Shown: positions 10,332 through 22,224, counted from the stretch's first letter. The stretch: DNA of 52,500 nucleotides from Bigelowiella natans CCMP2755 (GCA_000320545.1 ADNK01002546.1:1-52500); one strand, 5' to 3'. Made by a program: numbers and translations. Notes: a model not told the origin generated them from the letters alone.

Positions 10332-13300
10332 CATATATTGATATTTATGCGAGTTTATATTTGTGTGTATGTGCGTGTGCGTGTGCGTGTGTACTACACA
10401 CACGCACAGGTGTGCACCGGCCATCATCAATCACAACCCCCTCGCCCGAGCATGCGTTTGATCTCTGCGAATTCGCATGCGCTCTTGTGAAACGCGACCA
10501 TTTTTTGTTGGTAAAAGATCGGAGACCCGCCGACGCGCGCGTTCTCGAATGGCCCGATGGAGAGTGAAGGAGAAACAGGAGGTCTGTGCGTAGCACAAGC
10601 ACACAAAACATTGACCGCAGAAATCCACTGAACCCTCGTTCGCATGGCTCAGTGTGCGCACATGCAAACACATGCACACACGCGGGTAAAAGTGGGGAGA
10701 CGCAAAGCTGTGACCTCTCCTCATTACTATTGTGGCGAAATCTGAAATTGAGCCATGGATTTCTTGCACGCAACCCCCCCCTTCCTCTCGCCGCCCTCCT
10801 CCTCAGGAGTTCTATAAGAAACGAAGGCGAACAATGCATCTGCGCCTAACAAACATTCCTCCAGGAGCATCGAAGGTTGCTGAAAACAATCACCACCTCT
10901 CTCCTCTCACGTAAATCCTCAAAAGCCGATAAGAGTGTATACGAGGAGGTTTGCTCTCACCTGCGGCATTACTTTCGTCGCGGTCTGATCTGATATCCGT
11001 GCATTGTCAACTTGGGGGGGGAGGGGGGTGAGCAGTATTTTACTATTTTTGTGATCATCAGAGACATATAATGCAAGCTCTCGGAGATTGCGAGGAGCTC
11101 AAACCCTTGGGTAGGCCCCCCTCAATCGAATAGAGAATAGAAGCACACCGCTAAGTGATAGATGCATGTGTCGTGTGCTGCTTGTGGTGGGCCAGGGAAC
11201 TGTCTTTGGATATCCTATCTTGACCCTCCACGCACAGGACAGGTCAGCAAATAGCCGCAGTGTTTTACGCGACCACTCTTCAAGTCGAATGAATTGCATG
11301 GGCAAATGCGATGCTGGGTGTTGGGAGGAGGAGGAGTGGGAGGCGATGCTGGGTGTTGGGAGGAGGAGGAGTGGGAGGAGTAGGAAGCGGGTTTCGAGGG
11401 GCACACTGGAGGGGAGGGGGGGGGGAGGGTTGGAAGAGACTGAATATACCTTGTTGCCTCTCAATGAATCTGTGCAGCAAGCCAGAGGGTGCGGTCCAGC
11501 TTGGAAGGAAAAGATGGGGAGGTCAAACCAACAACGCAAAAGCAAAATATACTCATATGATGTATATATATTATATGAGGGAGAGGGGCGAGGGGGGGGG
11601 GGGAGGGGGGGGGTTATGCCCTGCTATTTTCATCTTACGTGCATAAAGACTTTACACGCTATATATCACTTTCTTCCCATGGTGCGATCTCCGTGTATAT
11701 TTGGCTGCGTCTTCGCAGAATATGTAGAAAACATGCTGTAGATCTCTCACGCTGACTTCGCTTCTTCGTCAGTGCCTCCGCCTTCTTTGAAAACCCAGAT
11801 GCCATTCCAACCGCAATCGCCAGATTTGACGCCAGGGGTACGAATACATGCGCCCGCATCACGATCAGTAGCTGTATTGATGGATCAATACACCGCAGCT
11901 CACTGTGCCTAAAATGTGCTGGAATCAAGACCTGAATTCACTTTATATGTGTGCAAATCCAAACCCTTCGCGACCCTGCGCGATATTGACATTTTTACAT
12001 CGGTGTTCCTGGTTTCTCATTTCTTCTATGTGCTATATGCAAAGGGGCAGAGCTCAGGATCACTCTCAAAGGCAATCGCCGCCAACGCAAAACAACTAGT
12101 CAAACATATTTGCTTCGGGCAGTGTAGGTCGTTGCGGTGCGAGTTGCTCACAAGACTTCTCCTTTGTTTTCCCTTCATGCCATCGCGCACAGATCGATCG
12201 AAACCCTACGAGTTAAACGTCTACCCAATGGTGCCAATCAAAATGGACAAGAAAAGCGGGATAGCGGACGCAAAAAGTAGAGCTCATGCGCGTATTGTAG
12301 GCTCGTTTTCGGGTAGAGGAGGGGGAGGGGGGGGATTAGGATCAGGTCTAGCTGATAGATGTGGTTATTATGGCATTCGTCGAGCTAATTTGCTAATGGT
12401 ATATCTTCCGGTGTGTTTTTAATTGGTGGTGTGATGAAGATTCTGGAGGGACCGATGACGACGACGATGAGGATGATAAGGATGAAATTGAGCATCAACA
12501 CCTAGATGATATGGAGGTGCGCTCGCGCCCCAACCGCACGCCATAGATGCAGCAATGTGCTGGTTGAGGGAGAAATTCCTTTTACACGAAGCTACACTCT
12601 TTTGATTCTCTGACGATTCATTCGTTTATGTTTCATATTGTGTTGGATTCGGTCTTTTAATAACAGACGCTTTGGCGCTACTTCGAGCCGATTCTGAAAT
12701 CAAACTACAAAGTGAGCCCAACAGAGCGTCCGTTGCGAGAGAATAGTCGTCGTCATCGTCAAAGTCTAACATTGGGTGTGCCTAAGTGTGTCTAGTCGGT
12801 GACGTAGATCGATGGTTGCACGCGCTGCTCGCTTTCCTGACGAGTTATATAATGTTACACAGACGAAGCACCAACTCTCCGCCCGGAATTTGCACATGAA
12901 ATGGTGAGCTGTTAGCCGTTGCCTTCAGCCTTACCGCGGAACTTCCAGTTGGATATTGCTGTAGAGTAGATTCTCACTCTTACACGATTACACAGTAGTC
13001 GAGAGAGATTTTCTGTGCGTTTGTATTTTGGATCTGCGCACGTGGGAGCCGGCGTTAAATCCATGCATGCACGCACGCCAGCATTTTCGTGACGAATTGC
13101 ATCTTTGACAGTTTAGGAAAGAAGATCCAAAATGAGGAAGATTCTCGCGTCATGGTGAGGCCTTCTTTTCTGTTCTCGCAGTTGCGGGCGATTGACGCTC
13201 GCTCTGTAAGAAAACTAGAGTCGTTTTTCTCGCAGTGCGAGCTCGTCTGCAATGATACGTGTGTTTTCCATCAGATCGTGTACGACTTTCCATTCGTCTT

Positions 13301-13954
13301 TGAAGGTGATGCGCGTTGTAATGCAAAATGTGTTTGGAATGGGATGCTTCGCGAGCACACACATACACACACACACACACACATACACACACACACACAC
13401 ATACACACACACACACAAACACATCGAGCGAATCCATTCGGCCGTCAGACTTCTTTGTCCATCTCTTCCCGCACAGGAGCTCTCGATAAAGACTGGCTAC
13501 GAGATCCTGCTTCGAATGAAGGCGATGTAAAGCAAGATGATGCCAAAGAGAAAGAAGGTTGGATGAGCGTCTCTTCTCTCGTCCTCCTTCCCTCCAATAT
13601 AATATATAGAGAAATATATTATGTATATCATATTTGTATATGTACTCGCCTAAGATCGTAATTTGTCGCAGATGACGATGAATTCTGGCAGGACAATAGC
13701 CAGGGTATGTAATGAAAAGCAATTTTCAATGATTGCCTAACTGTCATGGTATCTTCCTTTGTCGTTTCCTGGCCTTGATACACAATGTATTCCCATCGTC
13801 AGACATTGGCATGGCTGCTGCCTCAAAGCCGTCCTCAGAGACTCTGAGTAGTAAGAAAACTGTCCCGATACCCGCCAATAGTGACCAGAAGCAGGGTGGA
13901 ATTGAAATGAAAAGCTTGGAGAAAAACAAGCCGTACAGAACGATCGCGACGTGA
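3474..13954 (+). CDS. Multi-exon predicted membrane protein (partly resolved gene model)
   Basis: I read three exon blocks on this strand as one gene: 3474-5017, 7167-9559 and 11930-13954. They share strand and style, there is no convincing stop-plus-start between them, and many junctions keep phase. The protein would have membrane segments in the middle (LMIVWVIFWQL, VIFPYFLLPLAV), then an acidic amphipathic helix region (VLDSEGLDLVLNMIAIDFV, then KIDEDLL) of a kind I associate with protist plasma-membrane proteins (DxVLNxVAxxFxxxxDE), another membrane segment near 12000, and a hydrophilic tail rich in Asp, Lys and Ser. I do not recognise the family by name and assign no function. Exons between the blocks are not resolved, so the span could hold two genes. 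Confidence 0.45.
4188..4320. repeat. Compound microsatellite (AT)n-(GT)n-(AT)n
   Basis: An AT run to 4217, a GT run at 4225-4260 with single interruptions, and a second AT run at 4287-4320. It lies in an intron just before the acidic exon at 4330. Confidence 0.95.
5294..5543. repeat. Two (AT)n tracts
   Basis: Alternating AT runs occupy about 5294-5321 and 5516-5543, inside the presumed intronic part of the membrane-protein gene. Confidence 0.9.
7083..7118. repeat. (AT)n microsatellite
   Basis: About 17 AT units lie 48 bp upstream of the exon at 7167. Confidence 0.95.
7167..9559 (+). CDS. Membrane-protein gene, central exon block with membrane segments
   Basis: Exons 7167-7202 (ISPMVTQTLASE) and 7436-7467 (LMIVWVIFWQL, donor GTAAGT) join in phase. 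Exons 8676-8724 (VSNVIFPYFLLPLAVQ), 8932-9034 (VLDSEGLDLVLNMIAIDFV then TKIDEDLLDESVKF), 9239-9315 (SSFCRLAPWGYGKQ ...) and 9494-9559 (basic) also join in phase. The pattern is hydrophobic segment, acidic helix with the D-LVLN-IA-DFV signature, then a basic Trp/Cys-rich loop. I know such signatures from uncharacterised multi-pass proteins of protists, but cannot assign a reaction. The connection 7467 to 8676 is unresolved. Further candidate exons downstream are 9918-9968 (Ser/Glu-rich) and 10021-10090 (YLEIIAENIKRSEWNTNNGF). Confidence 0.55.
7518..7588. repeat. (CT)n-(GT)n compound microsatellite
   Basis: A CT run of about 18 units passes directly into a GT run of about 15 units. It sits in the intron after the exon at 7436-7467. 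Confidence 0.95.
7944..7989. repeat. (GA)n microsatellite
   Basis: An uninterrupted run of AG dinucleotides follows a purine-only lead-in from about 7928. Confidence 0.95.
9361..9396. repeat. (AT)n microsatellite
   Basis: About 17 AT units in the intron between the exons at 9239-9315 and 9494-9559. Confidence 0.95.
9659..9675. repeat. Homopolymer of 17 C
   Basis: An unbroken C run, one of several in the window (also near 24688, 26263, 45603). Such runs are prone to length error in sequencing. Confidence 0.9.
10124..10324. repeat. (GT)n at 10124-10160 and (AT)n at 10290-10324
   Basis: Two microsatellites lie after the candidate exon 10021-10090. The region 10330-11929 beyond them contains open frames on both strands that look like low-complexity translations and that I do not accept as genes. 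Confidence 0.9.
11308..11377. repeat. Perfect 35-bp tandem duplication, G-rich
   Basis: A 35-bp unit (starting GCGATGCTGGGTG) is repeated head to tail at 11308-11342 and 11343-11377. The unit has several GG and GGG runs on the plus strand, so it could form a G-quadruplex. Confidence 0.9.
11930..13954 (+). CDS. Membrane-protein gene, C-terminal exon block to the stop codon
   Basis: Ten exons join in one continuous frame: 11930-12123 (with membrane segment IDIFTSVFLVSHFFYVLY), 12193-12277 (RSKPYELNVYPMVPIKMDKK), 12440-12516 (DDDDDEDD acidic run), 12667-12711 (TLWRYFEPILKSNYK), 12863-12903, 13082-13154 (CIFVTNCIFDSLGKK), 13182-13205 (LRAIDARS, donor GTAAGA), 13275-13305 (IVYDFPFVFEG), 13477-13557 (LDKDWLRDPASNEGD), 13672-13704 (DDEFWQDNSQ) and 13803-13954, which ends NKPYRTIAT and TGA. 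Counting the terminal exon this makes eleven pieces. The intron at 12124-12192 is only 69 nt but has a good pyrimidine tract. The tail is hydrophilic and probably cytoplasmic. No family recognised. Confidence 0.65.
13358..13423. repeat. (CA)n microsatellite with TA interruptions
   Basis: The run lies in the intron between exons 13275-13305 and 13477-13557. Long open frames through it on both strands are repeat translations. Confidence 0.95.
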
Positions 13955-15416
13955 ATTGCTTTTGAAACAAATACGCACGATTTGCGTGTATTGTCAACGT
14001 GCTCTTAGTGACTGAGTTCTGTTTGTTCTTTCGATACCAACTTTTTAACACTGAAATATTTTCGGTATATAGTTGTACATTATGTCCAAATCAAAGTCCT
14101 GTGTTGCTGTGGGAAGGAAAGGATTTGGTGTGTGTGCATGGGGTTCCGGTGACTAACGGATGAGTTTTACTGTGCGCGTGTGGTCGATCTAATGCACGCG
14201 CGGCTGTGCGCCGTACTCCTGTATACATGCAGGCTGCGGTGTGCTTCCATGCATAGCACGTACATGTGTGCATCATGCGTACGTATGTGCATTGTTGCAT
14301 GCAAATGAGCCATGCATGCTGCATGCGCGCCTGCAGCAGCATCATGCACATTCTGTGCGGTGCAGACGCACGCACAGCTCCGTCAAATCCGGTAACGACG
14401 GGGTTGTGAACAGTGCAGCGCTTTGCAACGCGCTTTGAAGCAGCAGGCAGTTGCAGTTGGTCAAAGAAAAGTCATCAGAACTTGTCCGATGGCCAATGCG
14501 ATAAACCTCAAAAATGACCGAAATGTTGACCCAAATGTCCATTTTCAAGGCCTCGGTGAGCGCGCAAAGTGTGAAAATTCACACCCCTTGTGCAGAGGAT
14601 GCACGCTGTGCATTTGTTCTCTGCCACATTTTGTATGCTTTTGCGCGTGTGTTTGACCAATAAATGTGACATGCACGAAAAAATTCAAAGAAATGCGAGC
14701 AAATCCAATTACGTTACGCGTACACATGCCATCTAGCCATGCGCACGTTTCATATTTATTTCTAGTACGTACGTAGATCTGCAGCTGCATATGCATGTGC
14801 GATCGATGCGCATAGCTGCTAGTTAGATCTAGCTATACAGATGATACAACAAGGCTAGAAGGATTGGACTGCGATGGTGCTGCGAGGCTACGTATACATA
14901 GGTCGCGGCACATCTACACATAGCTCCAATGTGCGCCGAAAGCAAATGAACAAATGAATGAAATGTGGTCGAATTACGACGACAGCAGGCTGCGACACAT
15001 CTGCACGACGTGTTACTGGAACAATGTGATTCAAATTCCGCCGTCATTCTTCTATTGTTCATGCATTATGTTGCGTTACTCTGCGAGCTAGCACGGTGAC
15101 ACGGTGACGTCGCACAGCACATACAATGAATGAATGCTAGAATGAATAAATACGTTCTCATGCTTGACAAAACACATTTATTTATTTCGCTCGCATTGTC
15201 ATTCTCGCATGCATGAAAGCAGAAATACACAACACGCTTGAACGCGGGCGGATGCATGGAGTCTCCGCGAAGAAAAAGCTACTATTATTGTGAAGGAAAA
15301 CTTCGGTGCATGAACGCGCTCATCAAATGGCGAGCAAGCTCCGTGCTCAGAGAACGTAGAAAATAACAGACAACGAATAGCCGAGGGTCCTCCTAATTCT
15401 TCTTGTTTTTTCTCAA
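13955..15416. other. Convergent intergenic region, CATGC-rich
   Basis: This gap separates two gene 3' ends (plus gene ends 13954, minus gene ends 15417). I see no gene. The sequence is rich in CATGC, GCATG and TGCA words, especially 14180-14360 and 14700-14830, and contains AGCTAGCAC at 15087. Compare 28835-30400 and 47793-49543. Confidence 0.6.
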
Positions 15417-17756
15417 TTATTTTTTCTTTTTGCCGAATTTTGGAGGTTTTGCGAGCTCCTTCTTGATATCCTCCACTGATTTAAACAAAGTAATTCAATG
15501 CACAATTAACCAACGCCAGGCGAAAATGCTGACCATCGATGGCGAAATATTCCAAAACTGTCATGGTAGAGAATAGGATTTATTTTGTAAGAAACTACTA
15601 TGATTTGGGCCTACGTTTTTGTCGCCTCTTTTCTAAGTCTTCGGACATTCTTGACTCGAATTTCTCACTGTTCTCCTTCATTATCTTTTGAGACTTCTTT
15701 GAGATCTCGGGCTTGAACTTGCATTCTATCCGGGGAGAAGCGGAGACGAGCATAACCAACACACGAATCAATGAATATCCAACACATCCACTATTTTTCC
15801 ATCTCTAGTAGGAGTGTCAGAATTCTTCTAAATCAAAATACGCGGAAGAATTCTCTTGACGTAGCTGCTGCTGTGGCCATGACTATTGATAGCGTTATAT
15901 ATCGAGTGCATGTGTGTGCATGTGTGTATGTGAGAATATGTCGTTGTTACCTGGGTCTGTCTTATCGGCTGTGGTGCGGTTCTTCCGAGCCGCGACATCA
16001 GCGGCCACACGGTCCAGAAACGTCCCCTCGATCTACAGAACAAGGCAAACAATTATGGCGAAATGTGAGAACACAAGTGGCCATTGGCATAAATCAAGGA
16101 CATGCACGGGTAAGTTACGCACGCACACGCGCATTTTAAAGCTACTATTCAAAACAAGAATGGAGCTATTTGTTATTATGCTCAACGATGACGATGACAA
16201 TGCACACCTTGACGCCTGCCGGCGTATTCGACTTAGCCGGTTGGAAAGAGAAAGCTTTCAAAATCAACAAAGATGACAATCAGAAGGGACTAGTTTATAA
16301 AACGCATCTTCAAATACATATACGGTACGTGGCCATTCAAGCTACAGGGACAGACAGGGGAGAGAGGTGAGAGAGGTGAGAGAGGTGCTTACATAAGTGC
16401 GATAACTATTTGGGTAAAAGCTTTTCTTACCTGATGTTGCAGCCTTGTCTAATGCCGCCGCCTGATAAAAACGCACGGATTCGCATTGGAACAATAAACA
16501 AATAAAATAAATAAATGAATACACATATTTTTATTTATACATATAGTTCAATGTAAGTAGTAATAAGCGGCGTTAATCTACCTTCTTCTTTCGCGTTTCA
16601 ATATCGTTCTTAGCCCTTTCAAAGAAATCGCCCTAACCGTAAACAACACGTAGTTCCAATTGTCACTCAAAAAAAACAAAAACATACCAATCACAAACGC
16701 CGTTGCAACAATATCTGTGTGTTTTAATAAACCCTCCTGTCTGTGTTACGCCGTGTTCTTGGCGGTGTGATCTTCTTTTGTATTGCTGCAGTTGACAACC
16801 TTCTTTTCCAGCTTAGCCTGCAACTCTGGAGAGATTGGGGATATTGCTGGCTTAAAGCTGTACCTTGGCTTGGGCTGATGACAAATCGATCACAAAAATA
16901 GGGAGTGGACGTGAGCCTACGCATAGACGCTATGTGTTGTTTGTCCTTTTTTGTTGCACTATGCGAGACGGTTATGTGGAATTCGTTTTTGGCTGAATAT
17001 AAGAGAAATACATATGTGTTTTGTGCGTGTAACATCAGCATGGTACCGAAAGTCGCGCTTTCATCGCCTTTTCGTGGAGCTCTAGCATCTTATCCACGCG
17101 CTGGTGGAAACTGGAGTACGACGCCACGAAGTCAAACGTTATGTGGAGAGGACACACTCATATATGATTATATACACTAATGCATACGGCTTTATTGTGT
17201 GAAGGGCACTCGGGAGAGAGAATCGCGTATGGAGAGAAAAGCACCTCTCTGATTTTCCCTTAACCATCTCTCTCGAAGCTTCGCAGATATAAGGCGTGAA
17301 CGTGCAGTCTTTGTCCATATCTGTGGCGGTAAGTTCATGAGGCATATTTTCAAAAATACATTTGCAGCAGCGAAAGCAGCACGCAAGAGGAATGTAAATA
17401 CAGCATGCGTGGAAAAGCTGAAACCGCTCCCGATTCTGTCCGCAAGGAGTCTGTCCTGTTGTGGCATTGCGATTAGCTAAGGACTGCTTTATATTACCTT
17501 TGGGTTTCTTCTTTACAACAGGCTTGGTAAGCCTATCAAGCACCTCCTTGGACATTCCTGTTGTGGTAAAATGAGTGCTTTTAGTGTATTGCCACAAAGC
17601 ACAGTCTGTATTGGAAAATACAGCATTATTCTCGATACAAATTAACCTATCGACTGAACGACCATATAAAAAATTGAAAAGTTGGGCGCTCTCACTCCCT
17701 GTTAGTAAATATCAGCTTCATCAACCTTTCTTAGGCGATTTTTTGGCTTCTGGCAT
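15417..17756 (-). CDS. Small basic F-x-P-x-I repeat protein, candidate flagellar/axonemal component
   Basis: Exons, 5' to 3' on the minus strand: 17756-17726 (start MPEAKKSPKK), 17557-17498 (MSKEVLDRLTKPVVKKKPK), 17320-17245 (CTFTPYI), 16863-16800 (YSFKPAISPISPELQAKLEKK), 16632-16582 (GDFFERAKNDIETRKKK), 16461-16431 (AAALDKAATS), 16032-15951 (GTFLDRVAADVAARKNR), 15725-15615 (ECKFKPEISKKSQK ... SEDLEKRR) and 15475-15417 (ending KFGKKKK, TAA). Phase carries everywhere except 16431 to 16032. About 210 residues. Units built as F-x-P-x-I plus a FLxR/FFxR charged helix repeat at least twice. I associate such C-T-F-x-P repeat proteins with protist flagella and microtubules, but this is from memory. 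No membrane segment or signal peptide. The family name is uncertain; the coding call is strong. Confidence 0.8.
16362..16388. repeat. Three copies of a 9-bp unit (GAGAGGTGA)
   Basis: A tiny tandem repeat lies in the intron after the exon ending at 16431 (minus strand), near an alternative donor at 16392-16387. Confidence 0.8.
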
Positions 17757-17857
17757 GCTTTCGTCTTGGTCTTCTCACGCAAAGGTTTAGAACTTCTGAG
17801 GTATCAGCAGAATCATGTGTTTCATTATATTCGGGAGTAAATGGAATTATGACTTTC

Positions 17858-17899
<42 letters not shown>

Positions 17900-18955
17900 C
17901 ATGCGACAGGCAATTGGAAATAACTGCTGGCGCATGTAGACACGCATAAACCAGATGCATAAACGGTTATCCTATTCCCTAACAGCCTCAGGGGATATCG
18001 CACTATGCTATTGCTTCGTAATAACTTCTTTCTCTAACTAAGTCATCATGTTAATCACGTCCTGAACTCTACGAAACGAGAATCAGCACCGCACCTGGCA
18101 AGGAGGTGGGATGGAAACCCTTCGATTTGTGGAGAGGTAACTGTTCGATGCAGTAAGATCTAATATGCGTTTTTCTTACAGTCAAGCAAGAAGACAATTT
18201 CTACGAAAATAATTCTGTAAAATCATGTCGGCAAAGATTAAATACATGTATTTCTTACAAGATATTAAAACCCCATTCCTTTTTCCATTTGGGTTATGCT
18301 GCTAAATAATAATATAGAAATAACACTACGTAATTAGGAAGCGACATAATATTTTGTATGTTTTTGAATATTTGCAGATATCAACAATCTATTCGTTCAT
18401 GGGTGTTATTATTTTCAAAACCGGTATAAATTGATTAAAACGGGAATTTAGAGCAGTTTGAAAATATGAACTAAGTTCTATTTAAACGACAAATATTGAT
18501 TCCTATTATTTCTTTTTTTTAGTCCCTTAACTGTTTTCGTTTTGTACGATTTCAGTTCTCTTCTCTGGAAATCGGCGGTTTTGACATTCGATCCTGATTT
18601 GTCAAATATTCAGAATAATTAATAAAAAAATCAGAATATATTGTCGTAATGTATTTATGACCTACATTAGGGGATATAATAAAATTATTCGAGTTTCAAG
18701 TAGCCAATTGAAATTCACCACGTAAACACCAGGAAATATGATCTATTTAGCACTCAGGGATGTGCAATCTTTCAAATCGAATTTGCTTAGAATGGCGAAA
18801 ATAACAGAAAATAGAAAATTATTCAATCGGAAGAAAACTGATTTGCAATAGAATTAAAATTTACGTAAAATTCACCAAGTAAAATCCTAAAATACTTACA
18901 TATATCTTAGATACAAATTACAACACTAACAACACGAAAACCAGGACACGTTCCG
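17757..18955. promoter_or_regulatory. Divergent intergenic region, presumed shared promoter region
   Basis: The minus-strand gene starts at 17756 and the plus-strand antiporter gene at 18956, so both 5' ends face this 1.2-kb gap. It is AT-rich, notably 18180-18900, with an (AT)n tract at 17862-17896. I cannot point to a specific promoter element. Role inferred from position only. Confidence 0.35.
17862..17896. repeat. (AT)n microsatellite
   Basis: About 16 AT units lie roughly 110 bp upstream of the minus-strand start codon at 17756. Confidence 0.95.
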
Positions 18956-20867
18956 ATGATGACGATGCCGTTAGGGCGCTTCGTGTCATGGGCCCTTCTC
19001 CTGGTGTGATGGGGGATATTGCCTATTCCTTTGAAAACCTATGCAGTATCAGCATACATGATCGTCTGAACGTTTAAATTGCGGCGCGTCTTGGTATTAA
19101 AGCCGTTCAGTAGCTAATTGATTGTAATTGTGTTAATTCAAGGTATACTTGTTGGATGTTAAAACATCATTGGCCCATACCTCGGAGAGCTCGAAGGCTC
19201 CCTCGAGGACACCTCTCTCGTCAGTTTCCGTAAGTGATGACGGCATTGATGCCCGCCTCGAGAGTAGTGGAACCCAAACCCTTGCTGAAAGCACCGAGCT
19301 TCGGAAGAAGGCCGAACAGGTAATGCATGCTGCACGTTTAAGCAAACGTTGATGCGGGTAGAACATTGCGGTCTACCAAACACTCTAGCCCTTCTAACAA
19401 GCTTTAGAAAGCGAATTAGCGAGGATTCAAACATACAAATTGAGTCCGTGGTGGACGCTCTTTCTCCTGCTACTACATTACTATGCTGTCATTTTCCCCC
19501 GCCACAAGATGATCTCTTATAGTCTACCATGGCACGTACGTGCATTGTCTGCTTATAAATCACAACAATAAGGAGGAAGAAGACGCAAACCGGGAGATAA
19601 GTAAACTGCTCCGAAAGGTGCGTCTGTTAGATAGGTCAGGCATATCGTTCGCTCTCTTGCCCGCCTCTTCTTACAGAGGCAATCTGATGAAGGTCTTGAA
19701 TTTTGAGGCGCTATTTTCTTCATGTTTCATCTCCAAAGATTAATCGATTGAGAGAAGCTGGCTCGAAAGTCGTCGAAGCGGTTGGAAGATCACGAGCTTT
19801 CGTTCGCACTCGTGCCGATTATTTGAGCATTGAGCTCTAGACGCAACACTGCCTCTCCCTTCTCTCTCCTTCTTAATGCGCCATTTTCTTTTCCAGCACA
19901 CACAATTCTACAAAGGGAGAGAGGGCGAGAGAGAGAGAGCGAGAGCGAGAGAGACGAATATAAATACATCGCAACATAGCGTACTGACAAACGCGCTAGG
20001 ACCGCTTATACATGCGACTTGGTTGTTCAGATATTTGACATTGCAAAGCAAGTTGGAAGCGCCCACGTCCACGTCAACGTGTCCTCCATTCTCTGGTCAG
20101 AAATGCCACGCACCAAAGCGGAAGCACAAACACACGAAACTGCGCTTGTTTACAAGATGGCTAGGAAACGGCGTATTAGCTCTGAATTGCATCATGCGAT
20201 TGTACAATCCACCGACAAGACCAGAACATATATCACCTATTCAGCTGGGGAGGGGGGGCGGGGGGGGGGGGGGAGGGGGGAAGGTGAAATATACCCGTTG
20301 AAACCGCAAATTACAGGGACATGGATAGGAAGCAAGATCGAAGGGCCAAAGTAACGTCACTACCCTATTTACGATTTTCATACCCATTCTTTTATGGGCG
20401 ATGGTGGTGCTGCAGCACAGCGCTACTATATTCAGACGTTGATTGCTCGTTATTGATTGGTATTCCGACGGGGAACATCCCATTTATCTGTGAAACAGGT
20501 GATGGAGGCTGTTGCGAATACGACGCGACGAACTACGCATCTTATTGACTCCCAATCTCAAGCTAACGTCAGAACCGACACTCGCAAACACATACATACG
20601 CGACACCACGCTGTATAGAATACTGGATGAAATCGCTTGCATTTCGGATGGCATGTGTGTTGAAATCGGGTTCAGGCATGGTGGTGGGGGGGCGGCAGCT
20701 CCAACCGCGAAATGAAGGTAGTGAATCGAGCTTCTAAACAAGTCAGGTATGGAAGAACCACCACACTCTGCATATACAATAGCATGGTCACGCCTCTGCA
20801 TTGCACAGAAGATCCACCATGAAACAACATATCCTCGTGTTTGAGAGGAAGTCGATTCTTGTTGGCA

Positions 20868-20905
<38 letters not shown>

Positions 20906-21468
20906 TACCATTGTCAGTAATTTACTGGAACGAATCGTCGCGGAGCAGGAAGGGGTGCGTGTTAGCTTTTTTGTCCGTTTTTGCTCATTTTTGGTAGCTC
21001 TCATTTCTTCATTCATCCAAGCCCATCACTCAAATGATATCCTCTTTATTCAAACGGATTGTGTGGGTAAGTGTGTGTGCGTGTGTGTTGCGCAGGATAT
21101 AGATTCTCTCAAATCTGTGGTGAGGCGGCTTCATTTGAAATCTTTAAAGCACGCCTCTCTTATGCAGCAAGTACTCATTTCTTCACACAATACGATGCTG
21201 TATGCTACTTATCACGTGCAAAATAGAAGCCTTCATGTTTATTAAACGTCAATAAACTGTATGGGCAATAAAGAGAATTTCGGCGATACACGCAGTATTG
21301 GCGAGTGCGCTTCGTGCTAGCATTTCGCGCACTTTGTACTCACTAAAGATGTGGGTGTGTCGGTTGTGTGAAAGATACGTTCAAGTCTCACACGACTGGT
21401 GTCAAGACTGGACATTGCACATGATTCTCTTAATACGACGAATATACGGGTAAGTTACACGCAAGAAT

Positions 21469-21515
<47 letters not shown>

Positions 21516-21646
21516 CCTTGATCTCCTATTTTTATTCATCACACATACACACACGCACACGCACACGCACACACCAACTCAAGCTGAGAACAAATAAAGG
21601 ACTCTAAAATAAAACGGCTAAATAATAATGATAGAGAGACAGAAAC

Positions 21647-21693
<47 letters not shown>

Positions 21694-22056
21694 GGGTTGG
21701 GGGTGGGGGGGAAGAGAGACGCAGAGGAAAGATACCAAGAATTCTGGCGTTGTTATCCGCAAGTTCATCATTACTTCGTTTTCGAATATCATCATTTGCT
21801 GTAATAAGACCTCGCAGCATAGTTCGCAACATCTCTTTCTAAGGTTTCTCTCTTGCCCTCTTTCTCTCGCCCCACCCTCCTCCCCCCCCCCCCCTCTATC
21901 CTACTGCGCAGGTTGCAATGCTTGAGGCACTACGTGTTCGTGTAGATAAACGATCGGAATTGGAAAAAATGCTTCGGAACGCACAGGTTTGGTGCTCGCC
22001 ACAACAACGTGTTCTGACGTGGGGTGTTTTCACAGATGGACTTGAATATCACTCTC

Positions 22057-22093
<37 letters not shown>

Positions 22094-22175
22094 ATCTCTC
22101 TTCTCTCTTCTCTGTCTCTCTTCTCTCTTTTCTCTTCTCCCTTCTCCCTTCTCTCTCTCTTTCTCTATCTCTTCT

Positions 22176-22224
<49 letters not shown>

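Noticed and set aside
10345-10839. Overlapping long frames on both strands around 10.3-10.9 kb
   Set aside because: They translate (GT)n and His/Arg-rich low-complexity sequence; no splice partner or motif.
11166-11741. 191-codon plus-strand frame
   Set aside because: Most of it is Gly/Arg translation of the G-rich tandem duplication and poly-G tracts.
13150-13722. 190-codon minus-strand frame
   Set aside because: Antisense to the phase-consistent exons at 13182-13704 and largely a Cys-Val translation of the (CA)n repeat.
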